The notes beneath the pieces are model-generated. The model saw nothing but the letters and a program-made list of their open reading frames with translations, searched no databases and was not told where the DNA came from. Below, one piece after another: positions 22,573 to 33,855 of a stretch of DNA of 64,000 nt. The stretch's first letter is position 1. Each line of letters begins with the position of its first letter. Both the position numbers and the translations under genes were made by a program. Source of the DNA: Litoditis marina (lineage: Eukaryota > Nematoda > Chromadorea > Rhabditida > Rhabditidae); assembly GCA_964036275.1 (NCBI GenBank), contig OZ038433.1:54267902-54331901 (forward strand), in the 5' to 3' direction.

Positions 22573-25500
22573 TCAGTGGTGGAGCTTGGTCTTGATTTTC
22601 TGCAGAACATTCATCAGCATGTCGATGGTGGATGGCTCGGTGGTGTCGTCATTCATAACTGCCTGGTTGTTCTGGAAAATTATGTGGTTATTATAGTCGT
22701 CACCAACGGAAAGGCGGGAGATTACTGTGTATCTCGCTTTCCGCTGTGTACGCACACATTTATTCCATTTCAAAGCTTCCGGTCATGTGCCCTAATAGCG
22801 CAGTGGTTGGCCCTCTGCCATGAAACTTTTGCTCACAAATTTAGAAACTTGGCACTCACTATAGTTCTGAACCAAATTACGCAATAATGTGTCTTTTTCA
22901 GTTGGGTATTAGATAAGGTGGTGATACACACAACGCTATGTTATATTAATCTTAATATTAGTTAGAAGATAAAAAAAATCTTCGTTTTCTTCGTCTCTCT
23001 GATTATTTCGATAGTTTTATTCGTGAAAGTCGTTCCCTATGCCAAAGGTACGCTACATGCAACCGTTAGCATTTGATCGCAGTACAATGTTTCGCTCACA
23101 GTATAAAGCAAGATGTGTTCTCCATAGCTCGATAAATTCATAGAACTAGTGGAAATTCACTTAGATTTGGTGAGATAAGAGAAAACAAACCTTGTGGCTT
23201 CTGAACTTTGCCTTCAGACAGCAGATGTTCTGGGCGCACTGGTCGTACTGGGGCATACACACGCAGGGCTGGGTCTGCAGAGTCGGATCAGAACTTATTT
23301 CGCACTATAGCTCGTTTCGAATTATAATCTTTTCCGGATAAAAACTTGGTGCGGAGTTCAACTTGTGGATTATAACTTTCCCAATATAACTTAATTTAGA
23401 TTATAACAAATTTATACTACAACGGAACAGATAGTTACGTGAGTCTGCCAAAACGATAGTTGTGACTGCAGGTTAGGCATGAGATTGATTCATTCTTTGT
23501 GAGATATTTCGTGAAATATACATCTGTTTCGTCTCCTTTGCTGTGCTCTAACATACTTGTCAACCCCCTTTGTATAACATAGTTATGTTGAAGTGACCGA
23601 GACTATACCTGGACGTCCAAGTAGCTCATGACACAGGTTGTGGTCAGAGGATAAGATTCGGCTGTTTCTGGAAAACGACACTCTTGAAATACAGAAAGAT
23701 GATCTAGTTGTAACCGGACACTCCTACGGGCACTCTACAACTATTCAAAACAAGCAACAAGAGAGGGGAGGGAGGGAGAGAGAGAGAGAGAGACAGAGAG
23801 AGAGGAGGGGGGAGATCAAATGGTTGACTATAACACCTACCGGCTGCGGGGGTGGGGAGTGCCATCTGAGGTGCGGCTGTGACTGGGGGCATGGTCACTG
23901 GTGGCTGGGTGACGGGAGCCTGGGTGGAGAACACCTGCTGGTAGGCTGGCTGGGTTTGGGCGACCGCGGCTTGCTGAAACATTGAGATGATTGAAACCGA
24001 GATACAGGTTTAGAAGAATAAGTTCAGGACTGAGAAGTTGGGGCTGCACTGTTCTTTTAAGGATTCTCATTCTAAGCTATCGTTGAATTCTGTTTTTTTT
24101 TACTGTTTTCCGATAGTGTTATTAATTCATTCATGCCAAACACGACATCCAATACTGCTACATGTTAGTTTGACCGCGTGTTGGAAGAGAAAGATACGCA
24201 GTTTCGAAACGATTTGACGTTATTTAACAAATCTTGAATATGAACCCAACTAAACCCAGGCTGGGTGATGCCAGTCAAATTTGGCCTTTTGGGAAAACAA
24301 TGCCACGGGGCGTTTCCATAAAATTCTTAGCAATGAACCTGTACTGGCTGTCCGTAGGCGTCCTGCGGGCATGCGCAGACGCCCATGGGCATGGTGCAGA
24401 GCATGGTGAGACAGTTGCATGCGCATCCGCACTGCGGCTGCATGGCCTGCGTGGACTGGTCGACGCAGAAGCAGCCCTGCTGCGTGCTGTTGATGGTGCC
24501 GACCGGCGCGTAGACCGCGGGCGCGGTACTGGTCATGGCCGGCATGGTGACGGGCGGCAGCGTCGTGGTAGTGTAGGCGGCCGTCGGCTGAGCCTGCGCC
24601 TGAACATGCGGTGCGGTGCGGAGAAAAACGTGTAAAAAGTAGGAGCACGTGTACCACACTTAACGATGTGGGAAGTCACGTGTTAAAGGAGGACAGAAAG
24701 GAAAGTTCATATGAAGGAGCTGCTTGAGAGAGACTCATATATGCCTTTTTTTACTCAAAGTAACAAACCTAATTTGCAAACGGTTCACATGTTTTAGTCA
24801 GTTTTGGGGCGCGCAACGTTATAAACTAGCTCTCTATTCTGTCCTCCTTTAACCGGTCAGAAAAAACATGTAATGCTCTAATGAAAAATGAAACATTTAG
24901 GTGGCATTTGCCCATATATGATTTGGTGACGTTCCCGATAACTTCCAGTAACAGTGAACTATTCTTGCAAACGTTTCTCGAAATTGAAAATTTGGTGAAA
25001 TCATATGAGAACTCGAACACGTGTGATGATAAATTTGGTTCTTTTCATTGTTTTTCACCCACCAACTGTTTCTGATAAATATGATACTCGTTTGGTGCGA
25101 AACTGAAAACATACGGGGCCCATACAGAAACGTCATAAACATGCAAGTGACCACCCAAGACTTTTCCGTTCCTCGATCATCCGCATGTTTCAAGTGTCTC
25201 ATTAATAGACTTCATTCAGCTAAAAGTTAGTATTTCAGTTATTCTTGCAACAGTCAGTTTATATGTACATGTACTATTTGTATTCGACATTATGATTGTA
25301 CTTCTACTGTTTTTGTATTTTTCATTGTAAATAGACTCACAGTGCTGTTTTGACAGTTGCATTGATAATGAGCAGAGGCGGGTCCAGAAATACGGATCAT
25401 GATGCACTGGCACTGGCCATTACCCTGAAACATTTGCTTACGTTAAATATTCACCTCGGAATGAGAAGGGACAGTGAACTTTCGAAATCATTTAGTTACG

Positions 25501-27788
25501 GAGCAAGACGGTACAAGCGATAGGTTTAGGAATAGACCATGGAACGTAGATAGCAGAGGTGGCAACCATTCCTTTGTAGGATGCAACTATTACGTCAGCT
25601 AGCATTTCATATTCATCTAGCGATCAAGTGTTTTCCGTAAGATACATTCACGTTTTTACAATACCAATTGAAAGATGCAGAGCCGGGTATCAAATTACCG
25701 TTCTTCTGTGTTCGTTGTTTGACAACCGTGCATTTTAGTCGTGACTCAGAAAATGTGATGTATTGTACAAATGCATCTGAATGTTTTACCTGCATGGAGG
25801 TGGTCACCGGGTTCTGTGCAGCTGTAGTCACAGTCGTGGGGGCAGGTGTGGTGGTGGTGGTGGTGGTAGTGGTCGTAGAAGTGGTCGTCGGCGCCAACGT
25901 GCTCGAAGGAAGCTGAAAGTTTTTTATTTCATTTTTTTTATTTTTTCCTATATTTTGCGCGCTTGGCATGTATATCTGCATATATATATCTGCGATTGGC
26001 ACATGAAAACAATATACTTGCAAGGAGGACAATCGCTTGACAATTTAGTAGGTTTCATACCCTAATTTGTTTCGATGTTGTTCTACACTATTGAATGTTT
26101 CACGATTGCTATAAGTTTAGGACAAGGACAGATTTAGCCGGTGATCTCTTCTTACGCATGTAATATATTATTCAACTCACAGCGTACGCTCACGCTTGGT
26201 TTTCCTTGGAATATATTACACTACTGTAACATAGACTAAATGGGTTCATTGTCTATGATAAGAATATCGATTGCCTTCTTGTTAGAGTGATTGCCAAATA
26301 TATAAACTTCTTTCGCTCGCCTGAAACGAACCTACGAGCAAAAGATTCGTAGCAGGGCTCTAACCACGGCGCTATCAGAGCACATAACTAGCAAGCTTCG
26401 GAATCGAAAACACGAGCGGAAATTTAGATATACAGTATCCTCCCGCCCTTCTGTTGGCGACGACTATATTGTAATTTCCTGTTATAAACTACTCACTGGC
26501 TGTCCATTTTGATCTCCGCACTGGCATTGATATTGCGGGTTTCCCATAAACACGATCTGGATGCATGCACATCTGTAACAAAAACATCTTTCTCGCACTT
26601 ATATGCTTCTTTTCACATATTTTATAGATAAAATGGAAAATGGGTGTTTACACTTTTCTCTTTCATACACTGATTTGCCATCCCTATCTAGCTTGACTCT
26701 ATGTGATCTTTATATGTCTCTTATTTCTCTCTTCTCGCTTTCTCTCTTTTCTCGCTTACCATGTCTCTCTCACTCTTTATCTCTTTGTTTTTTTTTTCAT
26801 TCAAACAATACATTGATGCATGAGTTTCTGTTACTAACGTTGCTCTAACTATTACAGCCAAAATTTCACAAAAAAAACGTACCTGGCCTGTGTATGAGTG
26901 GCAGTGGACTGATATGTTTGTAGTTCGCTCGCGAGTTCGTTCTGTTGTTGGTTTTCCGCCACCGCAAGAGAGCCGCCGTTGCTCTGAACCACGTGAAACA
27001 TTGAAGTGAAATAGTTTTTTTACTATACTATGTGGAAAAATTTTTTGGCAAAATCAAGTTCGGCTTCAGTTTTTTTAATGAAACCAGTTCAAGAGATGTT
27101 GTTTCGATTTTTTTATGTGTATTTATATTAGATTGAATATTCCCACATGATTTGAGAGTCGGTTTTTTGTAACACTGCTCAAATTAATTGCGAACGCATA
27201 TCAATGTTTCATTAGCAAGATGTAAATGACTTGAAGTTCCAGATTTGGTTTCAAGAATTCTTCAGCAACGAACAAAAAGACGTCAAACGACTTACCACCT
27301 CAGGTTTCACGCAACTGCAGGTCATTCCCTCTCCATTGGGGTTCCGCACACACCGGCACTGTTGCCGCTTGGCCCGCACATGGATTGGACTCTCAGTCTC
27401 AGCCATGGCCTAAAAGGTATAAAATAGAACGGAATAGAATATTTTGCTGGAATATTTCAGTTTTCTATGAAGTTCCCACCGGACGAACGTGTTTTTTTAT
27501 TCGAAACTGAATTTTTTATTGTTATAAAGACTTTTAGAGGATATGAACCGTGCATTTTTTCGGTCAAACTACTGTCGCACAACGTTGCGCTCCTCAAACC
27601 AAACTATAAACTGTAATGTACAGAATGGCAAGGGTGAACGCTTAAATTTTGGTTTTATGAATATTATAAGCGTTTTTAGTATGTGTGACAGGATTGTGGT
27701 ATATTATTCCCTATATAGTATATCCATTTGCACCCACCTCAATAGCCAGAAGAGTGATACAAAGTGCAACCAATTGCCAGCGAGCCAT
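22573..27788 (-). CDS. Secreted Thr/Pro-rich protein with repeated CxC modules
   Basis: Eleven phase-consistent exons, from the start: 27738-27788, 27296-27409, 26883-26983, 26497-26572, 25790-25912, 25341-25424, 24339-24599, 23841-23973, 23609-23661, 23191-23274, 22573-22671; 392 residues. Exon 1 is a signal peptide (MARWQLVALCITLLAIE), the ATG lying 7 nt after a TTTCAG. A KR site precedes the first Cys module. CxC-x(11-14)-CxC modules recur: QCRCVRNPNGEGMTCSC, CACIQIVFMGNPQYQCQC and CQCIMIRISGPASAHYQCNC, each in its own exon, then a larger Cys cluster in exon 7 (CFCV ... CGCACNC ... CAC) and CVCMPQYDQCAQNICC in exon 10. Thr/Pro tracts between them look like O-glycosylated linkers. I do not recognise the family; an extracellular matrix or cuticle-type role is only inference. 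Exon 7 is far more GC-rich than its surroundings. AATAAA on this strand 83 bp past the stop. Confidence 0.85.
22692..22864 (+). mobile_element. tRNA-like TIR repeat
   Basis: In the last intron of the CxC-module gene. TATAGTCGTCACCAACGGAA at the left, A-box TAGCGCAGTGG, degenerate B-box, and GGCACTCACTATA at the right. Confidence 0.8.
26285..26468 (-). mobile_element. tRNA-like TIR repeat
   Basis: In intron 4 of the CxC-module gene. The inverse A-box region CCACGGCGCTA and the terminus TTGGCGACGACTATA are present; the other end (AGAGTGATTGCCAAATA) is slightly degenerate. Confidence 0.75.
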
Positions 27789-28440
27789 TTCGTAACTGAA
27801 ACAAGCGTGAGTCTTTACTGAAGAATTGTGAGGTACAATTCCGAAAGAACTGCGAAAATTAAGAAAGAATTTATTCTCAAAATAAGTTATTGTGTTTTAT
27901 TAAACATTCAAGCTGGAACGAGCGGGTAGAGAAGAAATCGGAAAGCTAGTGAGATATCCAAATTGTTAGTTGCAATATATATCAAGTCCTGATTACACTG
28001 TACTTTTGCTTAATACTGACGAGGAAACAAAGAAGTTTGGCAGAAGTTATCAACGATGTAACATTGATCCTGTGTCAAAACCGGCTATATATTGAATGTG
28101 CTACATTGCAGTGCGATAAGCGCGCGCTATCGTTAGCCTCAGTAATACACGACAATTCAGGTGGAAACTGGTAAGTATTTGTCTTCAAAAACGGCTGTAT
28201 AATAACAATGTACATGATTATCATGTGGATATAATAAGTATATCGTATCGCGTAATTTTTTTTTTATGGTTAAATAAAAATTCAATCATTAGATGACGAA
28301 AATCGGGGATACAAATAAACTAACAAGTACATTGATATAAACACAAAACGAATATTACGGAATTAGAGATTCAATATAAGTTGAATGAGAAAAGCACATT
28401 TGAGAGCGTCTATAGAGAATGAAATGTGGAACACCGCTAC

Positions 28441-28551
28441 CGTATGCAGGTGAAGGAGCAGGCGGTAGACAGGTTGGCGCCTGGCCAGCTTGTTGTCCTC
28501 CGGAATTGCCGGAGAGCCTTTTGTAGTGCCGGCGGCGAGGGCGGGTCCCAT
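28441..28551 (-). CDS. Candidate first exon, unknown small gene
   Basis: A GC-rich island in AT-rich DNA. ATG at 28549-28551 follows an ATTCAG acceptor by one base, the same arrangement as at 43594. It would encode 37 residues starting MGPALAAGTTKGSPAIPEDN and ending HLHT before a GTAGCG donor. Codons are strongly biased to C or G at third positions, which supports coding in this frame, but two other frames are also open, no signal peptide is seen in this frame, and no following exon was found at lower coordinates. Function unknown. Confidence 0.3.
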
Positions 28552-28783
28552 CCTGAATGGCCCCCGGGCGACGTTGTCCGGAACAGAGTAAACAAGAGAG
28601 TAAACAAGCGATAAACTCGGACTTCTTCCACACAATGTGGCGGCAAATGTGTCTATTTGCACGTAGTTGCGACCAGAAGATCGTGTTCCTCGATCAGCTG
28701 AGATCAGACACTGACCGAGTTTTCGAGTATTCCATTCTATTTATTTATCTACATTTGAATAATGTGCAAATCGTCCATCAGGC

Positions 28784-28955
28784 GGCGTAGCAATCCACCG
28801 AAAATCTAACTCATAAGCTATTATCATGAGCTTCTCATGAGATTGTATAGTTTTCTATGCTACAACATTGAGAGTTCACGAATAGCACATGAGGTATCTC
28901 ATGAAAAAGTCATATGAACTTCTCGTGAGATTGGAGGGATTGCCACGCTGCCAGA
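28784..28955. mobile_element. CTCATGAGAT-type fold-back repeat, copy 3
   Basis: Ends are inverted: GGCGGCGTAGCAATC at the left and GATTGCCACGCTGCCAG at the right. Internal CTTCTCATGAGATTG and CTTCTCGTGAGATTG. Confidence 0.6.
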
Positions 28956-30620
28956 GATAGAGGAGAAAACTAGATAGAAATAATTGAAGCCATTTCATTG
29001 GAAATGACTTAAAGTTCGCGGTTTGTACGAAGTTGTATATCGATGAGAAGAAGAGTTAGAAAAGTTTGTGACGTGAATTTTTGCTACGTTTTATTGAATA
29101 GAATCAATTGGAATACAACTGAATGAAATAGAATATAACTGTCTGCAATTTGTGTTGGAACTGTGCTCGTTGGTATTTGACATTCGGTGTTTCAGTAGTG
29201 TGGTTTGAATGTTTCATGACGTACATATATGATGATAATTCACATCTGGATAGTTGACTCATTACACATACATGAGATAATTATGTACAGTGCTTCATTA
29301 CACTATTAGTGTTTGATGTAGTTAACGTTCCGAAGGCTATTTGTGACAAGAGCACCAAAGTGTTTGTTCAAATTTTGAATATTCATGAAAGGTGTCCCGA
29401 ACTATGACACCAACGTATGATACTTTTTAATGACAGTTAAGTGTTACCACGTTCACACAAAAATAAACATAGAGATCTGGGCTGTAATTTGTCTGATCTA
29501 CTCGAACGTACCAAGTGTCTGATGAGCCCTTACACATTACCTTGGAGATGGGATAGCACAAGACTGAATACATGACCTGAAAAAGTCTGGTATTATTGAT
29601 AAAGTTCTTCACCGAGCCCCACAACTCTCAGTAAGAGTAAGTTTCGAATAGCAAGCTTCATTGGGAACCGAATCTTGTCTGCCTCTTGACGCTCAGTTCA
29701 CTTTCACTGGCGAAAACACTCGGGTCACTACTGACCTTCCAGTGACGAAAACAGTAAAGTACTGTTCGTGATAGCGTGACGGGAACCTAAATCGACATCG
29801 TTTTAACTGTCTGTTTCTGGTGCGGTCTGCATGTTTGTTTTTCTTCATTGTTCTGACCACTGTTTTGTCTAACAAAACACCTTCTTAGTTTTGCGATAGA
29901 AGCTCCCCAGAAACACGCAGACGCATATGTTAGTTTTCGTCTATCTACCTATCTGTCTATTTCATGTAAATCCGCTACAAAACGTGTACGTACAGTACGC
30001 CGCCACAATTCGGTGGTTTTCCGCCAAATGGTGTTGATGTTGTTATTGTTTACATTGCGTCATAGGCGGTATTGTGGGGAAACCGGTTCGGGTATTGCCC
30101 GAATGGTGCATGTTTTTCACGTCGGCATCTCGTGTTACCGGCTGGTTGAGCAGTCCTTTTTTCCTGCCCAGTTACGTCCTCCGAAGCCGTCCAGTTATCA
30201 ATTGTCCAATTGAAATGCGATCCTCAACGAACGTCTCGCGCGCGCGCGCCAACAAGCCAGAGTGCAAAAAGTGAGTATTGTACAGACGATAGGCTCGGCT
30301 AGAAGCTGACAACCGGAAAGTTGTTGTGTTCGTTGGTACCAGCTGTAACAGACAACTTGTAACTGTGTCTTTCTTTATCTTGTCTGGAACATAGTGTAAA
30401 TTTGACAATACAAAGTACACTTTGCTGGCCACTTTCATAATGTTTTTTATTCTGAAAAGTCCACTTTAGAAAGTTATTCGCTCGAAATTCCAATGTAAGT
30501 TCAGTTCGCGAGGACAAAGTTCTGATATTATCCATACATACTCAACTGCCTTTGGACTTTTCGATTTAATAGATACGAGGGAATGTGACCGGCTGGCGAC
30601 GCGTCGAATGTTCAACTGAC

Positions 30621-30820
30621 TATAGTCGTCGCCGACGGAAAGGCGCGAGGGTACTGTATATCTCACTTTCCGCTGTGTACGCACACATGTATTCGATTCC
30701 AACGCTCTCCGGTTATGTGCTTCAATAGCGCAGTGGTTTGCGCCCTGCTACGAAACTTTTGGTCGCAGGTTCGATTCTGGCAAGAGACAGAAATTTATAA
30801 ATTTGGCATTCACTATAAAT
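30621..30820 (+). mobile_element. tRNA-like TIR repeat, best copy
   Basis: Complete 200-bp copy. Left end TATAGTCGTCGCCGACGG, A-box TAGCGCAGTGG at 30726-30736, B-box GGTTCGATTCT at 30768-30778 (tRNA-like spacing), right end GGCATTCACTATA. The ends are imperfect inverted repeats. Confidence 0.88.
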
Positions 30821-31327
30821 ATAATCGGCACAACAACGTCTGCTGACATCAGTCGTAGTTCAATTGTGATCGGAGCGAAGTGTTACCGTTTTCAGACAAA
30901 CGTGCAGCACGTGAATATCACGTGATTTGGACGTGTAAATTGAGGTGCTGTAAACGTAGTCAATAGGATAGTTCTTTGTACTTTGTCTGTATTCGAATAG
31001 CTGAAACGTGGTGGTGGTTTCTAGCTGCAGCAGAACTATTAGACGTTCTAATTTTCTTCTGTGCTATTTCCGTCTTCATATCATAAATGGTTTCTCACAA
31101 TTTGATACACATTTCGGACATGAAGTTACCATGGTCTTCCGCTCCTAATAGGTGCCATTCCTCTATCTTGGAATTGACATCAATTAAGAGAACAGGCCAA
31201 CCCAGATGAAGATATATACAAACGCTGCAACATACGAACACGTATGTGGCAATTCTCGTCGAGATATCTTGAATCCGCGAACAAAAAACGACATTTCGTA
31301 TTTTGGCAGTCTGCCAACAAAGCTTTT

Positions 31328-31812
31328 CTGATCTCAGAACGATTAGCGCCAATTTTCTTCGATTGGCCAGCTACAAAAGCGAGCGAGTGTGCAGGTCAAT
31401 GAGGCCGCAGACATCTGGGTCTCTCTGACCTGCACACTCTCTCGCTCAGCCAATAAAAAAGTGGCTGGCCAATTGGCTGGGAATTGTCTGAGATCTCAGA
31501 ACGATTGGCACCAATTTTTTTTCGATTGGCCAGCTACAAAAGAGAGAAAGTGTGCAGGTCAATGAGGCCGCAGACATTTAGGTCTCTCTGACTTAGCCTC
31601 AGCCAATAAAAAAGTGGCTGGCTAATTGGCTGGGAATTGTCGGGCGGCCCCGATGAGAATGAGCGGTTTTTATCTCCAATGGTCTCCATTGGAGACTCAA
31701 AAACATTTCCACCAATTTTCTGTCATTGGCCAGCTGGTCAGAGAGCAAACGGTCAATGAAGCCTAAGATAGTCTGCGTCTCTTTGACCTGCACACTCTCC
31801 CGTTGAGGTCGC
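31328..31812. repeat. Tandem hairpin repeat, about 2.7 units of ~160 bp
   Basis: Units begin near 31328 and 31488 (GATCTCAGAACGATT..C.CCAATTTT), with a partial third from about 31690. Each unit is itself a hairpin: GTGTGCAGGTCA..TGACCTGCACAC, flanked by TTGGCCAGCTAC and GTGGCTGGCCAATT. Confidence 0.8.
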
Positions 31813-31819
31813 CAACAAT

Positions 31820-33404
31820 TGTAAAACTAGAACAAAATGCTAGTTAATTGGCAAGCCTTTTTTGTAACCGTTCCGATTGTGTAGAGTAACTGTGCAAGTC
31901 AGCGATATGCCAACTACGTTGTTCTTATACAAGGTAATTAGCATACTTGTCTTCCCTGCTATAAAGTATAGTCAATTTGAAATTGCGGTTTCCAAGCTGG
32001 TGAAGTCATACAAACTAGAAGAAAAGAATGGGAGAGAATCATAAAATCAAACATACCGCCTTTTCTCTAGTTGACCCCTAGAATCAAGCTGAAGAGGAAA
32101 TCAGTCTCTTCCTGTTGTAAAATAACATGTTATCAAAGAAAATAAGTCTACGGAAAGCTTAAAAAGTGCGTTCAAGAAGTGAAAATAAATGGTAATAGCT
32201 TTGTGTTTTAACGCCAAGTTGCTTTTTGTGGTCGTTATTGAATTTATTCTGCCACTTTCAAGATCAAATACTTTTTGCTGGCAATAAGATTCCATTGCTT
32301 TCTTGTTAAGAGATTCGTTAGATTAATTATATCATGTGACACTTTTTTGCAAGGTGTCGCTTCATTGTTCTTCGCTTTTACAGCGAAGATGTTTGCATAG
32401 CGGTTGCCTAACTATAGGCTGTTGTACGGTCCAATGTTTCACTGCATTATAATAGCGGCGGAAGGGCCCCCGGTGACATCCGAGACCCGCGAAAATACGG
32501 TTATTCCATGGATGAATAGCGTCCCGATCCGGATACAACATAGGAACCGGACACCGGAAAGATTTATTGCCGGACAAGCTTTTTCACGATATATTCAATT
32601 GAGGGGTTTAACGGGATCAACAATTTTCCTTTCCATAAATTTCGGTGTCAAAGTTTCGCTACAATCATCGCAAAATAATTGCTAAGTTAAGTTTCAATTC
32701 AGAAAAAAAATCGAAGCACTTATATGGGAAGAACTCATGAAACTATGAAGTTAAAACATCAAAACTGAATTTTACCGAAACTACGTAAACTTCATCATTT
32801 TTCCACGCAATTGGATGATCACTGGTTGTTTCTTGAGCGAGAGTGCACGATCACAACTTCAACCAGGACACGTGAATAGTCCGGAGGTTGCATGGTTCTC
32901 AGCTACTGAATCATAATTTTAAATCAATAACAAACAACGATTAAAAGAAACAATTATTGACGTTGACCACGTTTCAGTATAATTATAGTAGTTGCTGTGT
33001 AGTATTTTCTGTGTGTTACAACTGTACGAACATAATGATCTCTTGATGTACCTCATTTTTCGAAAACAAATCTCAATAGTTGCAGTTCGAGTAAGCTGTA
33101 ATTTGTATAAAAACCGAGTTGTCTTTACTCTACAACGGTTGATGTAAGAAAACAGAACTAGAGTAAAACAGAATCCCACAGAACTAGTTCAGTACAAATT
33201 GAGAATTGCAAGTTGAACCAACAGTTAACGTTTTCACGGCGGTTTTCTGCTGAAAACGTATTCATAGAAAATTAAGAGGATGAATTCAATTTTCATCGTT
33301 TTCTATGCAAAATAGTATGTTAGCTTCAAAGCACTGTATTTTTTGTCTATTTAATGCCATCTATTGGATGAAAGTAACATGGCTCCGTTTCAACTAAGAA
33401 TTAC
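31820..33404. other. Spacer, no supported gene
   Basis: AT-rich. One GC-richer patch at 32400-32580 is open on both strands (plus 32404-32685, minus 32362-32577) but has no paired splice sites I can defend. No recognised repeat. Confidence 0.45.
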
Positions 33405-33639
33405 AAGGGTGGGGGGCGATTGTTAAAGATTGCCAGGCATGTTACTTTCACCCCCCAATTTACGTTAGTGGGGGGTGATTGTACAATGTCGACATTTAAC
33501 TTTAGCCCCCCCCCACTCTACCATACATTTACCTTTTACCCCCCACCATTTTCTGTTGAAACTAGTGCGGGTGGGGGGCCAAACTATCACGGGGGGTGCG
33601 ATTGTACGGTGGGGGGCGAAAGTAAAATTTTCCCCCAAT
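33405..33639. mobile_element. G-run element, copy 3 (related)
   Basis: Blocks of GGGTGGGGGGCGATTGT, its inverse, and CTTTTACCCCCCACCATT, arranged as several inverted pairs around 6-10 base G or C runs. Related in style to 15966 and 42972 but not collinear throughout. Confidence 0.5.
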
Positions 33640-33855
33640 AGACGTGCCTTCTATCAGCTTGTTTTTTTAGCTCACCTTCATGTTGCACAGCATGTATATG
33701 TGTACCACAAAACTATCATTTTTGTTAGGTTCGCTATGGTCCATCCATTAACAAAACGGAATGTAATGTTTATTACATGAAACAATTGATGTATCACAGA
33801 ATATTCGTCGCAGGTACTGAATTCGTGAGAGATAGAGAAGGAGCTAGGTGATGCT

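Larger units (their letters stand above)
27789..31319. other. Poorly resolved region, weak exon candidates only
   Basis: No complete gene can be built. Candidate exons with good splice sites but no partner: minus 28441-28551; minus 29541-29576 (36 nt between CTTTTTCAG and GTAATG); plus 28112-28170 (GCAG acceptor, GTAAGT donor); plus ORF 30074-30267 ending at GTGAGTATT. A fold-back repeat (28784-28955) and a tRNA-like TIR repeat (30621-30820) lie here. Confidence 0.4.

Noticed and set aside
28112..28170. Plus-strand exon with GCAG acceptor and GTAAGT donor
   Set aside because: 20 codons look plausible, but no upstream or downstream exon on this strand could be joined; kept only as a note in the region entry.
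30074..30267. Plus ORF ending at a GTGAGTATT donor
   Set aside because: Composition is not gene-like, no acceptor or partner exon, and a CGCGCGCGCG simple repeat lies inside it.
30726..30778. Functional tRNA genes in the TIR and SINE repeats
   Set aside because: A and B boxes are present but acceptor stems and anticodon arms do not pair, and the same text recurs in several diverged copies.
32362..32685. Overlapping ORFs on both strands in a GC-richer patch
   Set aside because: Neither strand has a defensible pair of splice sites or a domain I recognise.
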